Assembly (NCBI RefSeq): GCF_014268455.2
Contig: NZ_CP077085.1
Location: 4,877,001-4,941,000 of the forward strand
Direction: 5' to 3'
Length of the DNA stretch: 64,000 bases
From: Pseudomonas shahriarae
Lineage (GTDB): Bacteria > Pseudomonadota > Gammaproteobacteria > Pseudomonadales > Pseudomonadaceae
The translations under genes and the position numbers were made by a program. Below the pieces are notes generated by a model that was given only the letters and a program-made list of their open reading frames with translations, was not told where the DNA came from and did no database searches. Below, one piece after another: positions 55,286-64,000 of the stretch; the stretch's first letter is position 1; every line of letters begins with the position of its first letter.

Positions 55286-55402
55286 CTTTGGCTTTCCCTA
55301 GTAAGTGGATCCTCATGGGCCAGACGACAAACTTGGATAAAAAGACGTTAGCACACCCCCCAGGCTTTAAAAGGCGATGATTCAACCAAGGATCGACAGG
55401 CC

Positions 55403-55438
55403 AAAAAAAACCGCGATGGCATACAGCCCATCGCGGTT
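55403..55438 (-). terminator. kup terminator
   Basis: On the minus strand AACCGCGATGG / CCATCGCGGTT followed by eight T. Confidence 0.9.
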
Positions 55439-55454
55439 CTGTTTTCAACACGGC

Positions 55455-57356
55455 CTACATTTCTACCTGGGTGCCCAACTCAATCACCCGGTTCACCGGC
55501 AGCTTGAAGAAGCGCAGGTTGCCGTTGGCGTTCTTCAGCATGAAAGCAAACAACCCTTCGCGCCAGCGCGCCATGCCTTCGAGCTTGGAGGCGATGACCG
55601 TCTCGCGGCTGAGGAAGTAGGTGGTGCGCATGGGGCTGAAGTCCAGGTCGTCCAGATGGCACAGCTTCAGGGCTTCGGGTACGTCCGGCTCATCGGTAAA
55701 GCCAAAGTGCAGGATCACGCGGAAGAAACCGTCGCCATAGGAATCCACCTCGAAGCGGCGCTGGGCCGGGACGCGCGGGATATCTTCATAGACCACCGTA
55801 AGCAGCACCACCTGCTCGTGCAGCACCTGGTTATGCAACAGGTTATGCAGCAAGGCATGGGGCACCGCGTCCGGGCGGGCGGTGAGGAACACCGCCGTGC
55901 CCTGCACGCGATGGGGCGGCTGGACGCGGATGCTGCTGATAAAGATCGGCAGCGGCAGCCCGCCCTCGTCCAGGCGCTCCACCAGTAATTGCTTGCCGCG
56001 CTTCCAGGTGGTCATCAGCACAAACAGCACGATCCCCGCCAATACCGGGAACGCACCGCCCTGCACTACCTTCGGCACGTTGGCCGCAAAGAACAGGCCA
56101 TCCACCAGCAAAAAGCCCAGCAACACCGGGACTGCCAGGACCGGCGGCCATTTCCACAGCAGCAGCATCACCGCGGAGACGAGGATCGTGGTCATCAGCA
56201 TGGTTCCGGTCACGGCCACCCCGTAGGCCGAGGCCAGGGCGCCCGAAGACTCGAAGCCCAGCACCAGCAGGATCACGCCAACCATCAGCGACCAGTTCAC
56301 CGCGCCAATGTAGATCTGGCCTTGCTCGGCGCTGGAGGTGTGCTGGATATGCATGCGCGGGATGTAACCAAGCTGGATTGCCTGGCGCGTCAACGAGAAC
56401 GCACCGGAAATCACCGCCTGGGAAGCAATCACCGTGGCCAGGGTGGACAAGCCCACCAGCGGCAGCAGTGCCCAGCTTGGCGCCAGCAGGTAGAACGGGT
56501 TGCGCGCGGCCTCGGGGTCACCCAGCAGCATCGCGCCCTGGCCAAAATAGTTGAGCACCAGGGCCGGCAGCACCAGGATAAACCAGGCGCGGGCAATGGG
56601 TTTGCGGCCGAAATGGCCCATGTCGGCATACAGCGCTTCGGCACCGGTCAGGGCCAGCACCACGGCGCCGAGGATCGCCACGCCGATACCCGGGTGGACC
56701 ATGAAGAAGCGCACGCCCCACATCGGGTTCATCGCGTTGAGCACTTCAGGGTGCTGGACGATGCCATAGATACCCAGGCCACCCAGCACCAAAAACCAGG
56801 TGACCATCACCGGCCCGAACAGCTTGCCGATGCGGTCGGTGCCATGTTTCTGGATCAGGAACAGCCCCACCAGCACCACCAGCGCCACGGGCACGACCCA
56901 ATGCTTCAGGCCGTCGAACGCCAGTTCCAGGCCCTCGATGGCCGACAACACGGAAATCGCCGGGGTGATCATGCTGTCGCCATAGAACAACGCCGCACCG
57001 CACAGGCCGCACACCACCAGGAAACTGCGCAGCCGCGGGTGATTGCCCGCCGCCCGTCGGGCCAGCGCCGTCAGAGCCATGATGCCGCCCTCGCCCTGGT
57101 TGTCGGCGCGCAGCACGAACAACATGTACTTGATGGACACCACCCAGATCAGCGACCAGAAAATCAGCGCCAGGATCCCCAGCACGCCGTCATGATTGAC
57201 CTGGACCCCGTAATTGCCGGAAAACACCTCTTTAAGGGTGTAGAGCGGGCTGGTGCCGATATCGCCATAAACCACCCCGACCGCGGCCACCAACATGCCG
57301 ATTGGCTTTGCGCTGGAGTGCCCGGCACCTGCCGCCTGACTATTTACCTGACCCAT
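55455..57356 (-). CDS. kup: Low-affinity K+ uptake protein Kup
   Basis: 633-residue KUP/HAK/KT potassium:proton symporter. 12 TM helices in the first ~450 residues with signature [20 protein letters not shown] (about residues 22-41) and [19 protein letters not shown]; cytosolic C-terminal domain of ~180 residues. ATG 57356 has GGAG six bases upstream, excluding 15 upstream codons. Divergent from rimO; no leader riboswitch recognised in the 308-base gap. Confidence 0.95.
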   Translation of the reverse strand: MGQVNSQAAGAGHSSAKPIGMLVAAVGVVYGDIGTSPLYTLKEVFSGNYGVQVNHDGVLGILALIFWSLIWVVSIKYMLFVLRADNQGEGGIMALTALARRAAGNHPRLRSFLVVCGLCGAALFYGDSMITPAISVLSAIEGLELAFDGLKHWVVPVALVVLVGLFLIQKHGTDRIGKLFGPVMVTWFLVLGGLGIYGIVQHPEVLNAMNPMWGVRFFMVHPGIGVAILGAVVLALTGAEALYADMGHFGRKPIARAWFILVLPALVLNYFGQGAMLLGDPEAARNPFYLLAPSWALLPLVGLSTLATVIASQAVISGAFSLTRQAIQLGYIPRMHIQHTSSAEQGQIYIGAVNWSLMVGVILLVLGFESSGALASAYGVAVTGTMLMTTILVSAVMLLLWKWPPVLAVPVLLGFLLVDGLFFAANVPKVVQGGAFPVLAGIVLFVLMTTWKRGKQLLVERLDEGGLPLPIFISSIRVQPPHRVQGTAVFLTARPDAVPHALLHNLLHNQVLHEQVVLLTVVYEDIPRVPAQRRFEVDSYGDGFFRVILHFGFTDEPDVPEALKLCHLDDLDFSPMRTTYFLSRETVIASKLEGMARWREGLFAFMLKNANGNLRFFKLPVNRVIELGTQVEM

Positions 57357-57664
57357 CAACCACTCCCGCCCTTTTGACCTGAGGTCTTCTATAAGCAGCA
57401 CAGCTATACACTTAAGCCCAACGCCAAGCTATACACAGCGTGTACTGCTGTACTTCTAGTAACAGATTATTTGTTGACTACCGATCTACCCCGATGCAAC
57501 GGCGCGCAGCATAACGCAGCACTCGTCGTATTTCCCTGCATAAAGCTGGTCAAGCGCGTTTCCCGTCGCTAGAATTGCGCACTTTTTGATCAGAGGCACA
57601 TCAAGTGCCCATCCGTTGCCCTGTCGTGCCCGACTGGCGGCGTCATTCAATACCGAGGTTAGAC
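57357..57664. other. Divergent intergenic region kup / rimO
   Basis: 308 bases with no gene I can support. It contains repeated CTATACAC-type strings (near 57402 and 57430) on the kup side and a candidate promoter for rimO. Confidence 0.5.
57547..57575 (+). promoter_or_regulatory. Candidate promoter of rimO
   Basis: TGGTCA, 17-base spacer, TAGAAT, 90 bases before the rimO start. Confidence 0.4.
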
Positions 57665-59005
57665 ATGTCCACCACCATCGCAAAAGCCAACCCAAAGGTT
57701 GGCTTTGTTTCCCTGGGTTGCCCGAAGGCTCTGGTCGACTCCGAGCGCATCCTCACGCAACTGCGCATGGAAGGCTACGACGTTGTGTCCACCTACCAGG
57801 ACGCTGACGTGGTGGTGGTCAACACCTGTGGCTTCATTGACTCGGCCAAGGCAGAGTCCCTGGAAGTGATCGGCGAAGCCATCAAGGAAAACGGCAAGGT
57901 CATCGTCACCGGCTGCATGGGCGTGGAAGAAGGCAATATCCGCAACGTGCACCCAAGTGTGCTGGCGGTGACCGGTCCGCAGCAGTACGAGCAGGTGGTC
58001 AACGCCGTGCACGATGTGGTGCCGCCGCGCCAGGACCACAACCCGCTGATCGACCTGGTGCCACCCCAGGGCATCAAGCTGACCCCGCGTCACTATGCGT
58101 ACCTGAAGATTTCCGAAGGCTGCAACCACAGCTGCAGCTTCTGCATCATCCCGTCGATGCGCGGCAAGCTGGTCAGCCGCCCGGTGGGCGATGTACTGGA
58201 CGAGGCCCAGCGTCTGGTCAAGTCCGGGGTCAAAGAGCTGCTGGTGATCTCCCAGGACACCAGTGCCTACGGCGTCGACGTGAAGTACCGCACCGGTTTC
58301 TGGAACGGCGCGCCGGTGAAAACCCGCATGACCGAACTGTGCGAAGCCCTGAGCAGCCTGGGTGTGTGGGTGCGCCTGCACTACGTGTACCCGTACCCGC
58401 ACGTCGACGAACTGATCCCGTTGATGGCCGCCGGCAAGATCCTGCCGTACCTGGACATCCCGTTCCAGCACGCCAGCCCCAAAGTGCTCAAGGCCATGAA
58501 ACGCCCGGCCTTCGAAGACAAGACCCTGGCGCGGATCAAGAACTGGCGCGAGATCTGCCCGGACCTGATCATCCGCTCGACCTTTATCGTGGGCTTCCCC
58601 GGCGAAACCGAAGAAGACTTCCAGTACCTGCTGGACTGGCTGACCGAAGCCCAACTGGACCGCGTCGGCTGCTTCCAGTACTCGCCGGTGGAAGGTGCCC
58701 CGGCCAACCTGCTGGACCTGGCGGTGGTGCCGGATGACGTCAAGCAGGAGCGTTGGGAGCGTTTCATGGCCCATCAACAAGCCATCAGCTCGGCCCGCCT
58801 GCAACTGCGCATCGGCAAGGAAATCGAAGTGCTGATCGACGAAGTGGACGAGCAAGGCGCGGTCGGCCGCTGCTTCTTCGACGCGCCGGAAATCGACGGC
58901 AATGTATTTATCGACGATGCCAGCGGCCTCAAGCCCGGCGACAAGGTCTGGTGCACGGTCACCGACGCCGACGAGTACGACCTCTGGGCGCAAAAACGCG
59001 ACTAA
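57665..59005 (+). CDS. rimO: Ribosomal protein S12 methylthiotransferase RimO
   Basis: 446-residue radical-SAM enzyme that adds a methylthio group to Asp88 of ribosomal protein S12. N-terminal UPF0004 domain with three cluster Cys ([32 protein letters not shown]), radical-[11 protein letters not shown] motif, and a C-terminal TRAM domain. ATG 57665 has GAGG six bases upstream; 20 upstream open codons are not used. Confidence 0.96.
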   Translation: MSTTIAKANPKVGFVSLGCPKALVDSERILTQLRMEGYDVVSTYQDADVVVVNTCGFIDSAKAESLEVIGEAIKENGKVIVTGCMGVEEGNIRNVHPSVLAVTGPQQYEQVVNAVHDVVPPRQDHNPLIDLVPPQGIKLTPRHYAYLKISEGCNHSCSFCIIPSMRGKLVSRPVGDVLDEAQRLVKSGVKELLVISQDTSAYGVDVKYRTGFWNGAPVKTRMTELCEALSSLGVWVRLHYVYPYPHVDELIPLMAAGKILPYLDIPFQHASPKVLKAMKRPAFEDKTLARIKNWREICPDLIIRSTFIVGFPGETEEDFQYLLDWLTEAQLDRVGCFQYSPVEGAPANLLDLAVVPDDVKQERWERFMAHQQAISSARLQLRIGKEIEVLIDEVDEQGAVGRCFFDAPEIDGNVFIDDASGLKPGDKVWCTVTDADEYDLWAQKRD

Positions 59006-59019
59006 GCGGTAAAAAATTG

Positions 59020-59057
59020 AAAAAGCCCTGCTTCTGGACAAGATGCGGGGCTTTTTT
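59020..59057 (+). terminator. rimO terminator
   Basis: AAAAAGCCCTGC / GCGGGGCTTTTTT with one mismatch and a T run. Confidence 0.82.
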
Positions 59058-59108
59058 AGGTCTATCGTTTGCCCCATCACCGCCAACAAGCAGCAAGGAG
59101 CAGCGGGC

Positions 59109-59579
59109 ATGGGCCAGCACTCGGTTATCCACACCCCGAAAACCAGCGACTACCCGGAATTGACCCGGATCTGGGAGGCCTCGGTGCGAGCCACCCATGA
59201 CTTCCTGCCGGATAGCTACATCGAGCGCCTGAGACACCTGGTGCTGACGCGCTACCTGGATGCCGTGATGTTGATCTGCACCAAGGACGCGCGCCAACGG
59301 ATCACCGGATTTGCCGGCGTTGCGGCGGGCAAGGTGGAAATGCTGTTTATCGACCCGCACTACCGGGGCCAGGGCCTGGGGCAGCAGTTGCTGCAGTATG
59401 CGGTTACGTCGATGAATGCCGATGAACTGGACGTCAACGAACAAAACCCCCAGGCCCTGGGCTTCTACCTCAAGCAGGGTTTTGAAGTGATCGGGCGCAC
59501 CGAGCATGACGGCATGGGCCAGCCCTATCCGTTGCTGCATATGCGTTTGCGCCAGGTGCAGCAAACACGCAGCGGCTGA
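59109..59579 (+). CDS. GNAT acetyltransferase, YjaB-like
   Basis: 156 residues. Acetyl-CoA motif A is VEMLFIDPHYRGQGLGQQLL (about 80-99), and DVNEQNPQALGFYLKQGFEV is motif B. ATHDFLP near residue 25 and PYPLLHM at the end match E. coli YjaB. Substrate unknown. ATG 59109 with GGAG eight bases upstream. Short leader after the rimO terminator. Confidence 0.88.
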   Translation: MGQHSVIHTPKTSDYPELTRIWEASVRATHDFLPDSYIERLRHLVLTRYLDAVMLICTKDARQRITGFAGVAAGKVEMLFIDPHYRGQGLGQQLLQYAVTSMNADELDVNEQNPQALGFYLKQGFEVIGRTEHDGMGQPYPLLHMRLRQVQQTRSG

Positions 59580-59707
59580 CACAGCCCAAATCAAATGTTG
59601 GCGCTGGCTTGCCTGCGCCCACAAAAAGCAACTGCGGCGAAATGGGGCCGGGATTAACCGGCTCCAGGCAGGTACAATAGCTGCCCCCTTTTGTTACGGC
59701 CCTTGTC

Positions 59708-60418
59708 ATGACTGACCCCATACGCCTCTCCAAACGCCTTATCGAACTGGTCGGTTGCTCCCGTCGGGAGGCCGAGCTGTACATCGAAGGCGGCTGGGTC
59801 TCGGTAGATGGCGAAGTGATTGATGAGCCACAGTTCAAGGTCACGACACAAAAAGTCGAACTTGATCCCGAGGCCAAGGCCACGGCTCCAGAGCCTGTGA
59901 CTATCCTGTTTCATGCACCGGTTGGTGTGGATGTCGACAGCGCGATGCAGTCCCTGAGCGCCGAAACCCTGTCTGAAGAGCACCGCTTCAGCAAGCGCCC
60001 GCTCAAGGGCCACTTCCTGCGCCTGACCGCCAGCGCCGACCTGCAGGCCAAGGCCAGCGGCCTGTTGGTGTTTACCCAGGACTGGAAAATCCTGCGCAAG
60101 CTGACGGCCGATGCCGCCAAGATCGAGCAGGAGTATGTGGTTGAGGTCTCCGGCGACGTGGCAGAGCACGGTCTGAACCGCCTCGCCCATGGCCTGATGT
60201 ACAAAGGCAAGGAATTGCCTGCGGTCAAAGCCAGCTGGCAGAACGAGAACCGCCTGCGCTTTGCCCTGAAAAACCCGCAGCCCGGCATCATCGCCCTGTT
60301 CTGCGAAGCCATTGGCCTGAAGGTTGTGGCCATTCGCCGCATCCGCATTGGCGGCGTGTCCATCGGCAAGGTGCCAGTCGGCCAATGGCGCTACATGTCC
60401 GGCAAGGAAAAGTTCTAA
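59708..60418 (+). CDS. RsuA/RluF-family pseudouridine synthase homologue with altered catalytic motif
   Basis: 236 residues. N-terminal S4 RNA-binding domain (RLSKRLIELVGCSRREAELY, then GGWVSVDGEVI), then a pseudouridine synthase fold (GLLVFTQDWKILRKL, EQEYVVEVSG, LRIGGVSIGK-like end). The family catalytic motif GRLDxxTxGLL reads SADLQAKASGLL here (about residues 107-118): aligned on GLL, the catalytic Asp position holds Gln and the Arg position holds Asp. So either a shifted Asp works or the protein only binds RNA. Start ATG 59708; next gene starts 66 bases later. Confidence 0.82.
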   Translation: MTDPIRLSKRLIELVGCSRREAELYIEGGWVSVDGEVIDEPQFKVTTQKVELDPEAKATAPEPVTILFHAPVGVDVDSAMQSLSAETLSEEHRFSKRPLKGHFLRLTASADLQAKASGLLVFTQDWKILRKLTADAAKIEQEYVVEVSGDVAEHGLNRLAHGLMYKGKELPAVKASWQNENRLRFALKNPQPGIIALFCEAIGLKVVAIRRIRIGGVSIGKVPVGQWRYMSGKEKF

Positions 60419-60484
60419 GCCACCCTATTTCTCGAGATCGCCCGCCCGGGCGATATCTACAGTCGAATACCAGGATTGCCCACC

Positions 60485-60946
60485 ATGATTCACAACGACG
60501 TACTGCGCAGCGTGCGCTACATGCTCGACATCAGCGACAACAAGATGGTCGAGATCATCAAGATCGGCGGCATGGAAGTGTCCAAGGACGACCTGCTGAC
60601 CTACCTCAAGAAAGACGAGGAAGAAGGCTTTGTGTTCTGCCCCGACGAAGTCATGGCGCACTTCCTCGATGGCCTGGTGATCTTCAAGCGCGGCAAGGAC
60701 GAAAGCCGTCCCCCGCAGCCGATCGAAACCCCGGTGACCAACAACATCATCCTCAAGAAGCTGCGCGTGGCCTTCGAGCTCAAGGAAGACGACATGCACG
60801 CCATCCTCAAGGCGGCCGAGTTCCCGGTGTCCAAGCCGGAATTGAGCGCACTGTTCCGCAAGTTCGGCCACACCAACTATCGCCCGTGCGGCGACCAGTT
60901 GCTGCGTAACTTCCTCAAGGGCCTGACCCTGCGGGTTCGCGCGTAA
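60485..60946 (+). CDS. DUF1456 family protein (YehS-like)
   Basis: 153 residues with the two tandem DUF1456 repeats (NDVLRSVRYMLDISDNKMVE and NIILKKLRVAFELKEDDMHA), each a helical unit. Function unknown. ATG 60485 has AGGA nine bases upstream. Four bases upstream of trmO, hence likely one transcript. Confidence 0.88.
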   Translation: MIHNDVLRSVRYMLDISDNKMVEIIKIGGMEVSKDDLLTYLKKDEEEGFVFCPDEVMAHFLDGLVIFKRGKDESRPPQPIETPVTNNIILKKLRVAFELKEDDMHAILKAAEFPVSKPELSALFRKFGHTNYRPCGDQLLRNFLKGLTLRVRA

Positions 60947-60949
60947 GCC

Positions 60950-61645
60950 ATGAATTACAACGTCTCACCCGTAGGTTTCGTGCGCTCCTGCTTCAAGGAG
61001 AAGTTCGCCATCCCGCGCCAACCCCAACTGGCGCCCGCCGCCAGGGGCGTGTTGGAGTTGGTGGCGCCGTTCGACCAGGGTGAGGCCGTACAGGGCCTGG
61101 AGCAGGTCAGCCATGTGTGGCTGCTGTTCCTGTTTCATCAGGCCCTGGAAGACAAGCCGCGCTTGAAAGTGCGCCCGCCGCGCCTGGGTGGCAACACGTC
61201 CATGGGCGTATTTGCCACCCGCGCGACCCATCGCCCCAATGGCATCGGCCAGTCGGTGGTGAAGCTGGACAAGGTGGAGCCGGGCCGGCTGTGGATTTCC
61301 GGGATCGACTTGCTCGATGGCACGCCGGTCTTGGATATCAAGCCGTATGTGCCCTATGCCGACATCATCGACACGGCCACCAACCGCATCGCAAGCAGCG
61401 CGCCACAGCTGATTCCCGTGCAGTGGCTGAAGACCGCGCTGCACCAGGCACAAGGCCACGCCCAGCGCCTTGGCGAGCCGTTGGTGGAGCTGATTGAGCA
61501 GTGCCTGGCACAGGACCCCCGGCCGGCGTATCAGACGCCAGGGCCGGAGCGCGAGTATGGTGTGCGGTTCTGGGATGTGGACGTGCGTTGGCACTATCCC
61601 GAGGCTGGGGTGATTTGCGTGCTTGAAGTGGTTGCGGCCGAATAA
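60950..61645 (+). CDS. trmO: tRNA (N6-threonylcarbamoyl-A37) N6-methyltransferase TrmO
   Basis: 231 residues of the TsaA/TrmO (UPF0066) family. SPVGFVRSCFKEKFAIPRQP is the N-terminal signature; GVFATRATHRPNGIGQSVV and LLDGTPVLDIKPYVPYAD form the SAM site. C-terminal ~80 residues are the TrmO-specific domain. It methylates t6A37 in tRNAThr(GGU). It follows the DUF1456 gene by three bases. Confidence 0.93.
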   Translation: MNYNVSPVGFVRSCFKEKFAIPRQPQLAPAARGVLELVAPFDQGEAVQGLEQVSHVWLLFLFHQALEDKPRLKVRPPRLGGNTSMGVFATRATHRPNGIGQSVVKLDKVEPGRLWISGIDLLDGTPVLDIKPYVPYADIIDTATNRIASSAPQLIPVQWLKTALHQAQGHAQRLGEPLVELIEQCLAQDPRPAYQTPGPEREYGVRFWDVDVRWHYPEAGVICVLEVVAAE

Positions 61646-61660
61646 ACGCCAAAAACAAAT

Positions 61661-61779
61661 ATGGGAGCTGGCCGGTGTGAGAGCTGGCTTGCCTGCGATA
61701 TAGGCACCTCGGTGTATCAGCTACACCACGGTGATGCCATCGCAGGCAAGCCAGCTCCCCCACCGGGCAGCTCCCACAT
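61661..61779. repeat. REP element pair with duplicated, degenerate ends
   Basis: ATGGGAGCTGGCCGGTGTGAGAGC precedes the left unit (two partial heads), and the right unit is followed by another CAGCTCCCACA. Lies between convergent trmO and fpr. Confidence 0.82.
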
Positions 61780-61793
61780 TTTTATAGTCGCGC

Positions 61794-62573
61794 TTACTTC
61801 TCGACGAACGCACGCTCGATCAAGTAGTCACCCGGCTCACGCATGCGTGGCGAAACCTTCAGACCGAAGCTGTTCAGCACTTCGCTGGTCTCGTCGAGCA
61901 TGCTCGGGCTACCGCACAGCATGGCGCGGTCGTCTTCAGGATTGATCGGCGGCAGGCCGATATCACTGAACAGCTTACCGCTGCGCATCAGGTCGGTGAG
62001 GCGGCCTTCGTTTTCGAACGGCTCACGGGTCACGGTCGGGTAGTAGATCAACTTTTCACGCAGCGCCTCGCCGAAGAACTCGTTCTGCGGCAGGTGCTCG
62101 GTGATGAACTCGCGGTAGGCGACTTCGTTGACGTAACGCACGCCGTGGCACAGGATCACTTTTTCGAAGCGCTCGTAGGTTTCCGGGTCCTGGATCACGC
62201 TCATAAAGGGCGCGAGGCCCGTACCGGTGCTGAGCAGGTACAGGTGTTTGCCCGGCTTCAAATCGTCCAGCACCAGGGTGCCCGTCGGTTTTTTGCTGAT
62301 GATGATCTCGTCGCCTTCCTTCAAGTGCTGCAATTGGGAAGTCAGCGGGCCATCCGGAACCTTGATGCTGAAGAACTCCAGATGCTCTTCCCAGTTCGGG
62401 CTGGCGATGGAGTAAGCGCGCATGAGCGGGCGGCCATTGGGCTGTTGCAGGCCGATCATCACGAACTGACCGTTCTCAAAGCGCAGGCCCGGGTCGCGGG
62501 TGCACTTGAAGCTGAACAGAGTGTCGTTCCAGTGATGAACACTGAGGACACGCTCGTGGTTCATGTTGCTCAT
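61794..62573 (-). CDS. fpr: Ferredoxin/flavodoxin-NADP+ reductase
   Basis: 259 residues, bacterial FprA type. FAD-binding RAYSIASP near residue 52, NADP-binding STGTGLAPFMSV near 113-124, and AMLCGSPSML. The C-terminus ends FVEK as in Pseudomonas FprA. Supplies reduced ferredoxin/flavodoxin, or returns electrons to NADPH, under oxidative and iron stress. Divergent from the LysR regulator FinR, which activates it. AGGAG lies upstream of the two alternative ATGs (62573, 62564). Confidence 0.94.
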   Translation of the reverse strand: MSNMNHERVLSVHHWNDTLFSFKCTRDPGLRFENGQFVMIGLQQPNGRPLMRAYSIASPNWEEHLEFFSIKVPDGPLTSQLQHLKEGDEIIISKKPTGTLVLDDLKPGKHLYLLSTGTGLAPFMSVIQDPETYERFEKVILCHGVRYVNEVAYREFITEHLPQNEFFGEALREKLIYYPTVTREPFENEGRLTDLMRSGKLFSDIGLPPINPEDDRAMLCGSPSMLDETSEVLNSFGLKVSPRMREPGDYLIERAFVEK

Positions 62574-62616
62574 GTACGGGGAACTCCTGGAAATGGGTCA
62601 GCGCCAAAAATGATAG

Positions 62617-62630
62617 GTGCGCAATTGCAC
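62617..62630. promoter_or_regulatory. Candidate LysR operator in the fpr-finR intergenic region
   Basis: GTGCGCAATTGCAC is an interrupted palindrome (arms GTGC/GCAC, TGC-GCAATT-GCA core) about midway in the 126-base divergent gap, the usual location of a FinR-type site. Confidence 0.45.
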
Positions 62631-62699
62631 AGTATTCTAATGGCGGCGACAATATCTGTTAACTGGATTATTAAGATAAGGGTTATCGGTTATATAGAT

Positions 62700-63626
62700 A
62701 TGCGATTTACTCTCCGTCAACTGCAAGTCTTCGTCGCCGTCGCCCAGCAGGAAAGCGTGTCTCGCGCTGCTGGCCTTCTGGCCTTATCTCAATCCGCCGC
62801 CAGCACCTCGATCACCGAGCTGGAGCGCCAATCCAGCTGCCAATTGTTCGACCGCGCCGGTAAACGCCTGAGCCTCAATGCCCTGGGTCATCAATTGCTG
62901 CCCCAGGCGGTGGCGCTGCTGGACCAGGCCAAGGAAATCGAAGACCTGCTCAACGGCAAGTCCGGCTTCGGCTCCCTGGCGGTCGGCGCCACCCTGACCA
63001 TCGGCAATTACCTGGCGACGCTGCTGATCGGCAGCTTCATGCAGCAGCATCCCGAGAGCCAGGTGAAGCTGCATGTACAGAACACTGCACATATCGTGCA
63101 TCAGGTCGCGCATTACGAAATTGATCTGGGTCTAATCGAGGGTGACTGCAGCCACCCGGACATCGAGGTGCAAACCTGGGTCGAGGATGAACTGGTGGTG
63201 TTCTGCGCGCCCCAGCACCCCCTGGCCCTGCGCGGGCAGGCGACCATGGAGCAGTTGACCCATGAAGCCTGGATCCTGCGGGAACAGGGCTCAGGGACGC
63301 GCCTGACGTTTGATCAGGCTATGCGCCATCATCGCAGCGCGCTGAATATTCGCCTGGAGCTGGAGCACACCGAGGCGATCAAGCGCGCAGTGGAGTCGGG
63401 ATTGGGGATTGGTTGCATTTCCCGGCTGGCACTACGGGATGCGTTCCGGCGCGGCAGCCTGGTGCCGGTGGAGACCCCGGACCTGGACCTGGCCCGGCAG
63501 TTCTACTTTATCTGGCATAAACAGAAGTACCAGACCTCGGCCATGCGCGAATTTCTCGAGCTGTGCCGCGCCTTTACCGCCGGGGTACAGCGCAGTGACG
63601 AGATCGTGCTGCCGAATATCGCCTAG
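62700..63626 (+). CDS. finR: LysR-family regulator FinR
   Basis: 308 residues: N-terminal winged helix (FTLRQLQVFVAVAQQESVSR, AAGLLALSQSAASTSITELE) and a C-terminal substrate-binding-like domain. Located divergently from fpr as in P. putida and P. aeruginosa, where FinR activates fpr in response to superoxide-type and related stress. An open frame runs far upstream through fpr, but ATG 62700 is the true start by homology (MRFTLRQLQVF). Confidence 0.9.
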   Translation: MRFTLRQLQVFVAVAQQESVSRAAGLLALSQSAASTSITELERQSSCQLFDRAGKRLSLNALGHQLLPQAVALLDQAKEIEDLLNGKSGFGSLAVGATLTIGNYLATLLIGSFMQQHPESQVKLHVQNTAHIVHQVAHYEIDLGLIEGDCSHPDIEVQTWVEDELVVFCAPQHPLALRGQATMEQLTHEAWILREQGSGTRLTFDQAMRHHRSALNIRLELEHTEAIKRAVESGLGIGCISRLALRDAFRRGSLVPVETPDLDLARQFYFIWHKQKYQTSAMREFLELCRAFTAGVQRSDEIVLPNIA

Positions 63627-63985
63627 ATCAGGATGACTGCCCACACCACGGTGATCATGGTCAGCGCCACGAATTGCGCGGCGCTGCCCATGTCCTTGGC
63701 GTTTTTCGACAGCGGGTGGCGATCCAGGGAAATCCGATCAATCGCCGCCTCCACGGCCGAGTTGAGCAACTCGACAATCAGCGCCAGCAGGCACACGGCA
63801 ATCAACAGTGCGCGCTCTACGCGGCTGACCGTGAGGAAGAAGCTCACCGGAATCAGGATCACGTTGAGCAGGACCAACTGGCGAAAGGCCGCCTCGCCGG
63901 TGAAAGCCGCACGCAAACCATCCAGGGAATAGCCCCCGGCGTTGAAGATACGTTTGATACCGGTTTGACCCTTGAACGGCGACAT
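63623..63985 (-). CDS. dgkA: Diacylglycerol kinase
   Basis: 120-residue inner-membrane enzyme with three TM helices. The signature VELLNSAVEAAIDRIS (about 71-86) and LSKNAKDMGSAAQ are diagnostic. Recycles diacylglycerol from membrane-derived oligosaccharide and LPS modification to phosphatidic acid. Its stop codon shares CTAG with the stop of convergent finR. Confidence 0.96.
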   Translation of the reverse strand: MSPFKGQTGIKRIFNAGGYSLDGLRAAFTGEAAFRQLVLLNVILIPVSFFLTVSRVERALLIAVCLLALIVELLNSAVEAAIDRISLDRHPLSKNAKDMGSAAQFVALTMITVVWAVILI

Positions 63986-64000
63986 AGGCAGGCAACTGAG

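Noticed and set aside
55989..57377. Plus-strand open frame opposite kup
   Set aside because: His/Gln/Arg-rich shadow of kup.
59595..59625. TGGC...TTGC string after the GNAT gene considered as a sigma-54 promoter
   Set aside because: The spacing is one base short and the sequence is a degenerate single REP unit.
62094..62699. Upstream extension of finR through fpr
   Set aside because: The frame is open by chance opposite fpr; the LysR start at 62700 matches family length and N-terminus.

Overview
The window comes from a Pseudomonas chromosome, almost certainly the P. fluorescens group. GC is high, and eleven dispersed REP-type hairpins carry the GTGGGAGC(G/T)GGCTTGC core. Gene sets match known Pseudomonas loci: edd-glk-gltR-gltS/gapA, hxuIRA, colRS with a methyltransferase-wapQ operon, the alanyl-phosphatidylglycerol synthase/hydrolase pair, and fpr/finR. 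I see no prophage, transposase, CRISPR array or plasmid module. Nearly every base is accounted for by chromosomal genes.

Layout. (1) 1-2.6 kb: the end of a sigma-54 response regulator (MifR/DctD type) and a 2-oxoglutarate permease behind a clear -24/-12 promoter. (2) 2.8-5.6 kb: flavin reductase, a small unknown protein, an antibiotic-biosynthesis-type monooxygenase and a divergent AraC regulator. (3) 5.6-12 kb: Entner-Doudoroff/glucose genes gltS, gltR, glk and edd, divergent from gapA, with two HexR operators between edd and gapA. (4) 12-17.7 kb: Fur-controlled heme signalling and uptake (hxuI, hxuR, hxuA), a PigA/HemO-type heme oxygenase and a DUF454 membrane protein. (5) 17.8-24.5 kb: chemoreceptor, nitroreductase, and a di-heme oxidoreductase / imelysin / DUF1513 cluster. 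(6) 24.7-33.3 kb: two tandem, paralogous adaptor-plus-RND permease pairs (MexMN-like) without an outer-membrane channel. (7) 33.5-37.3 kb: ColR/ColS and its envelope operon. (8) 37.5-47.9 kb: groEL-groES, fxsA, hugZ, an SDR, a DUF481 protein, an alkyltransferase-like protein, ampG, proS and a lipoprotein. (9) 48-64 kb: dinB with an SOS box, two initiator tRNA genes, alanyl-PG synthase and hydrolase, a lipoprotein amidohydrolase, kup, rimO, small RNA-modification and unknown genes, fpr/finR and dgkA.

Themes. Several modules concern iron, heme and envelope homeostasis: hxu plus hemO plus hugZ, the imelysin cluster, ColRS, lipid aminoacylation and RND pumps. Regulation can be read directly at several loci (RpoN, HexR, Fur, LexA, and more tentatively ColR, an AraC protein and sigma-32). 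I did not find a wholly new system. The best leads are a pseudouridine-synthase homologue whose catalytic Asp position is Gln, a small exported protein stop-start coupled to wapQ, an incomplete imelysin cluster, and the structure of the REP elements.
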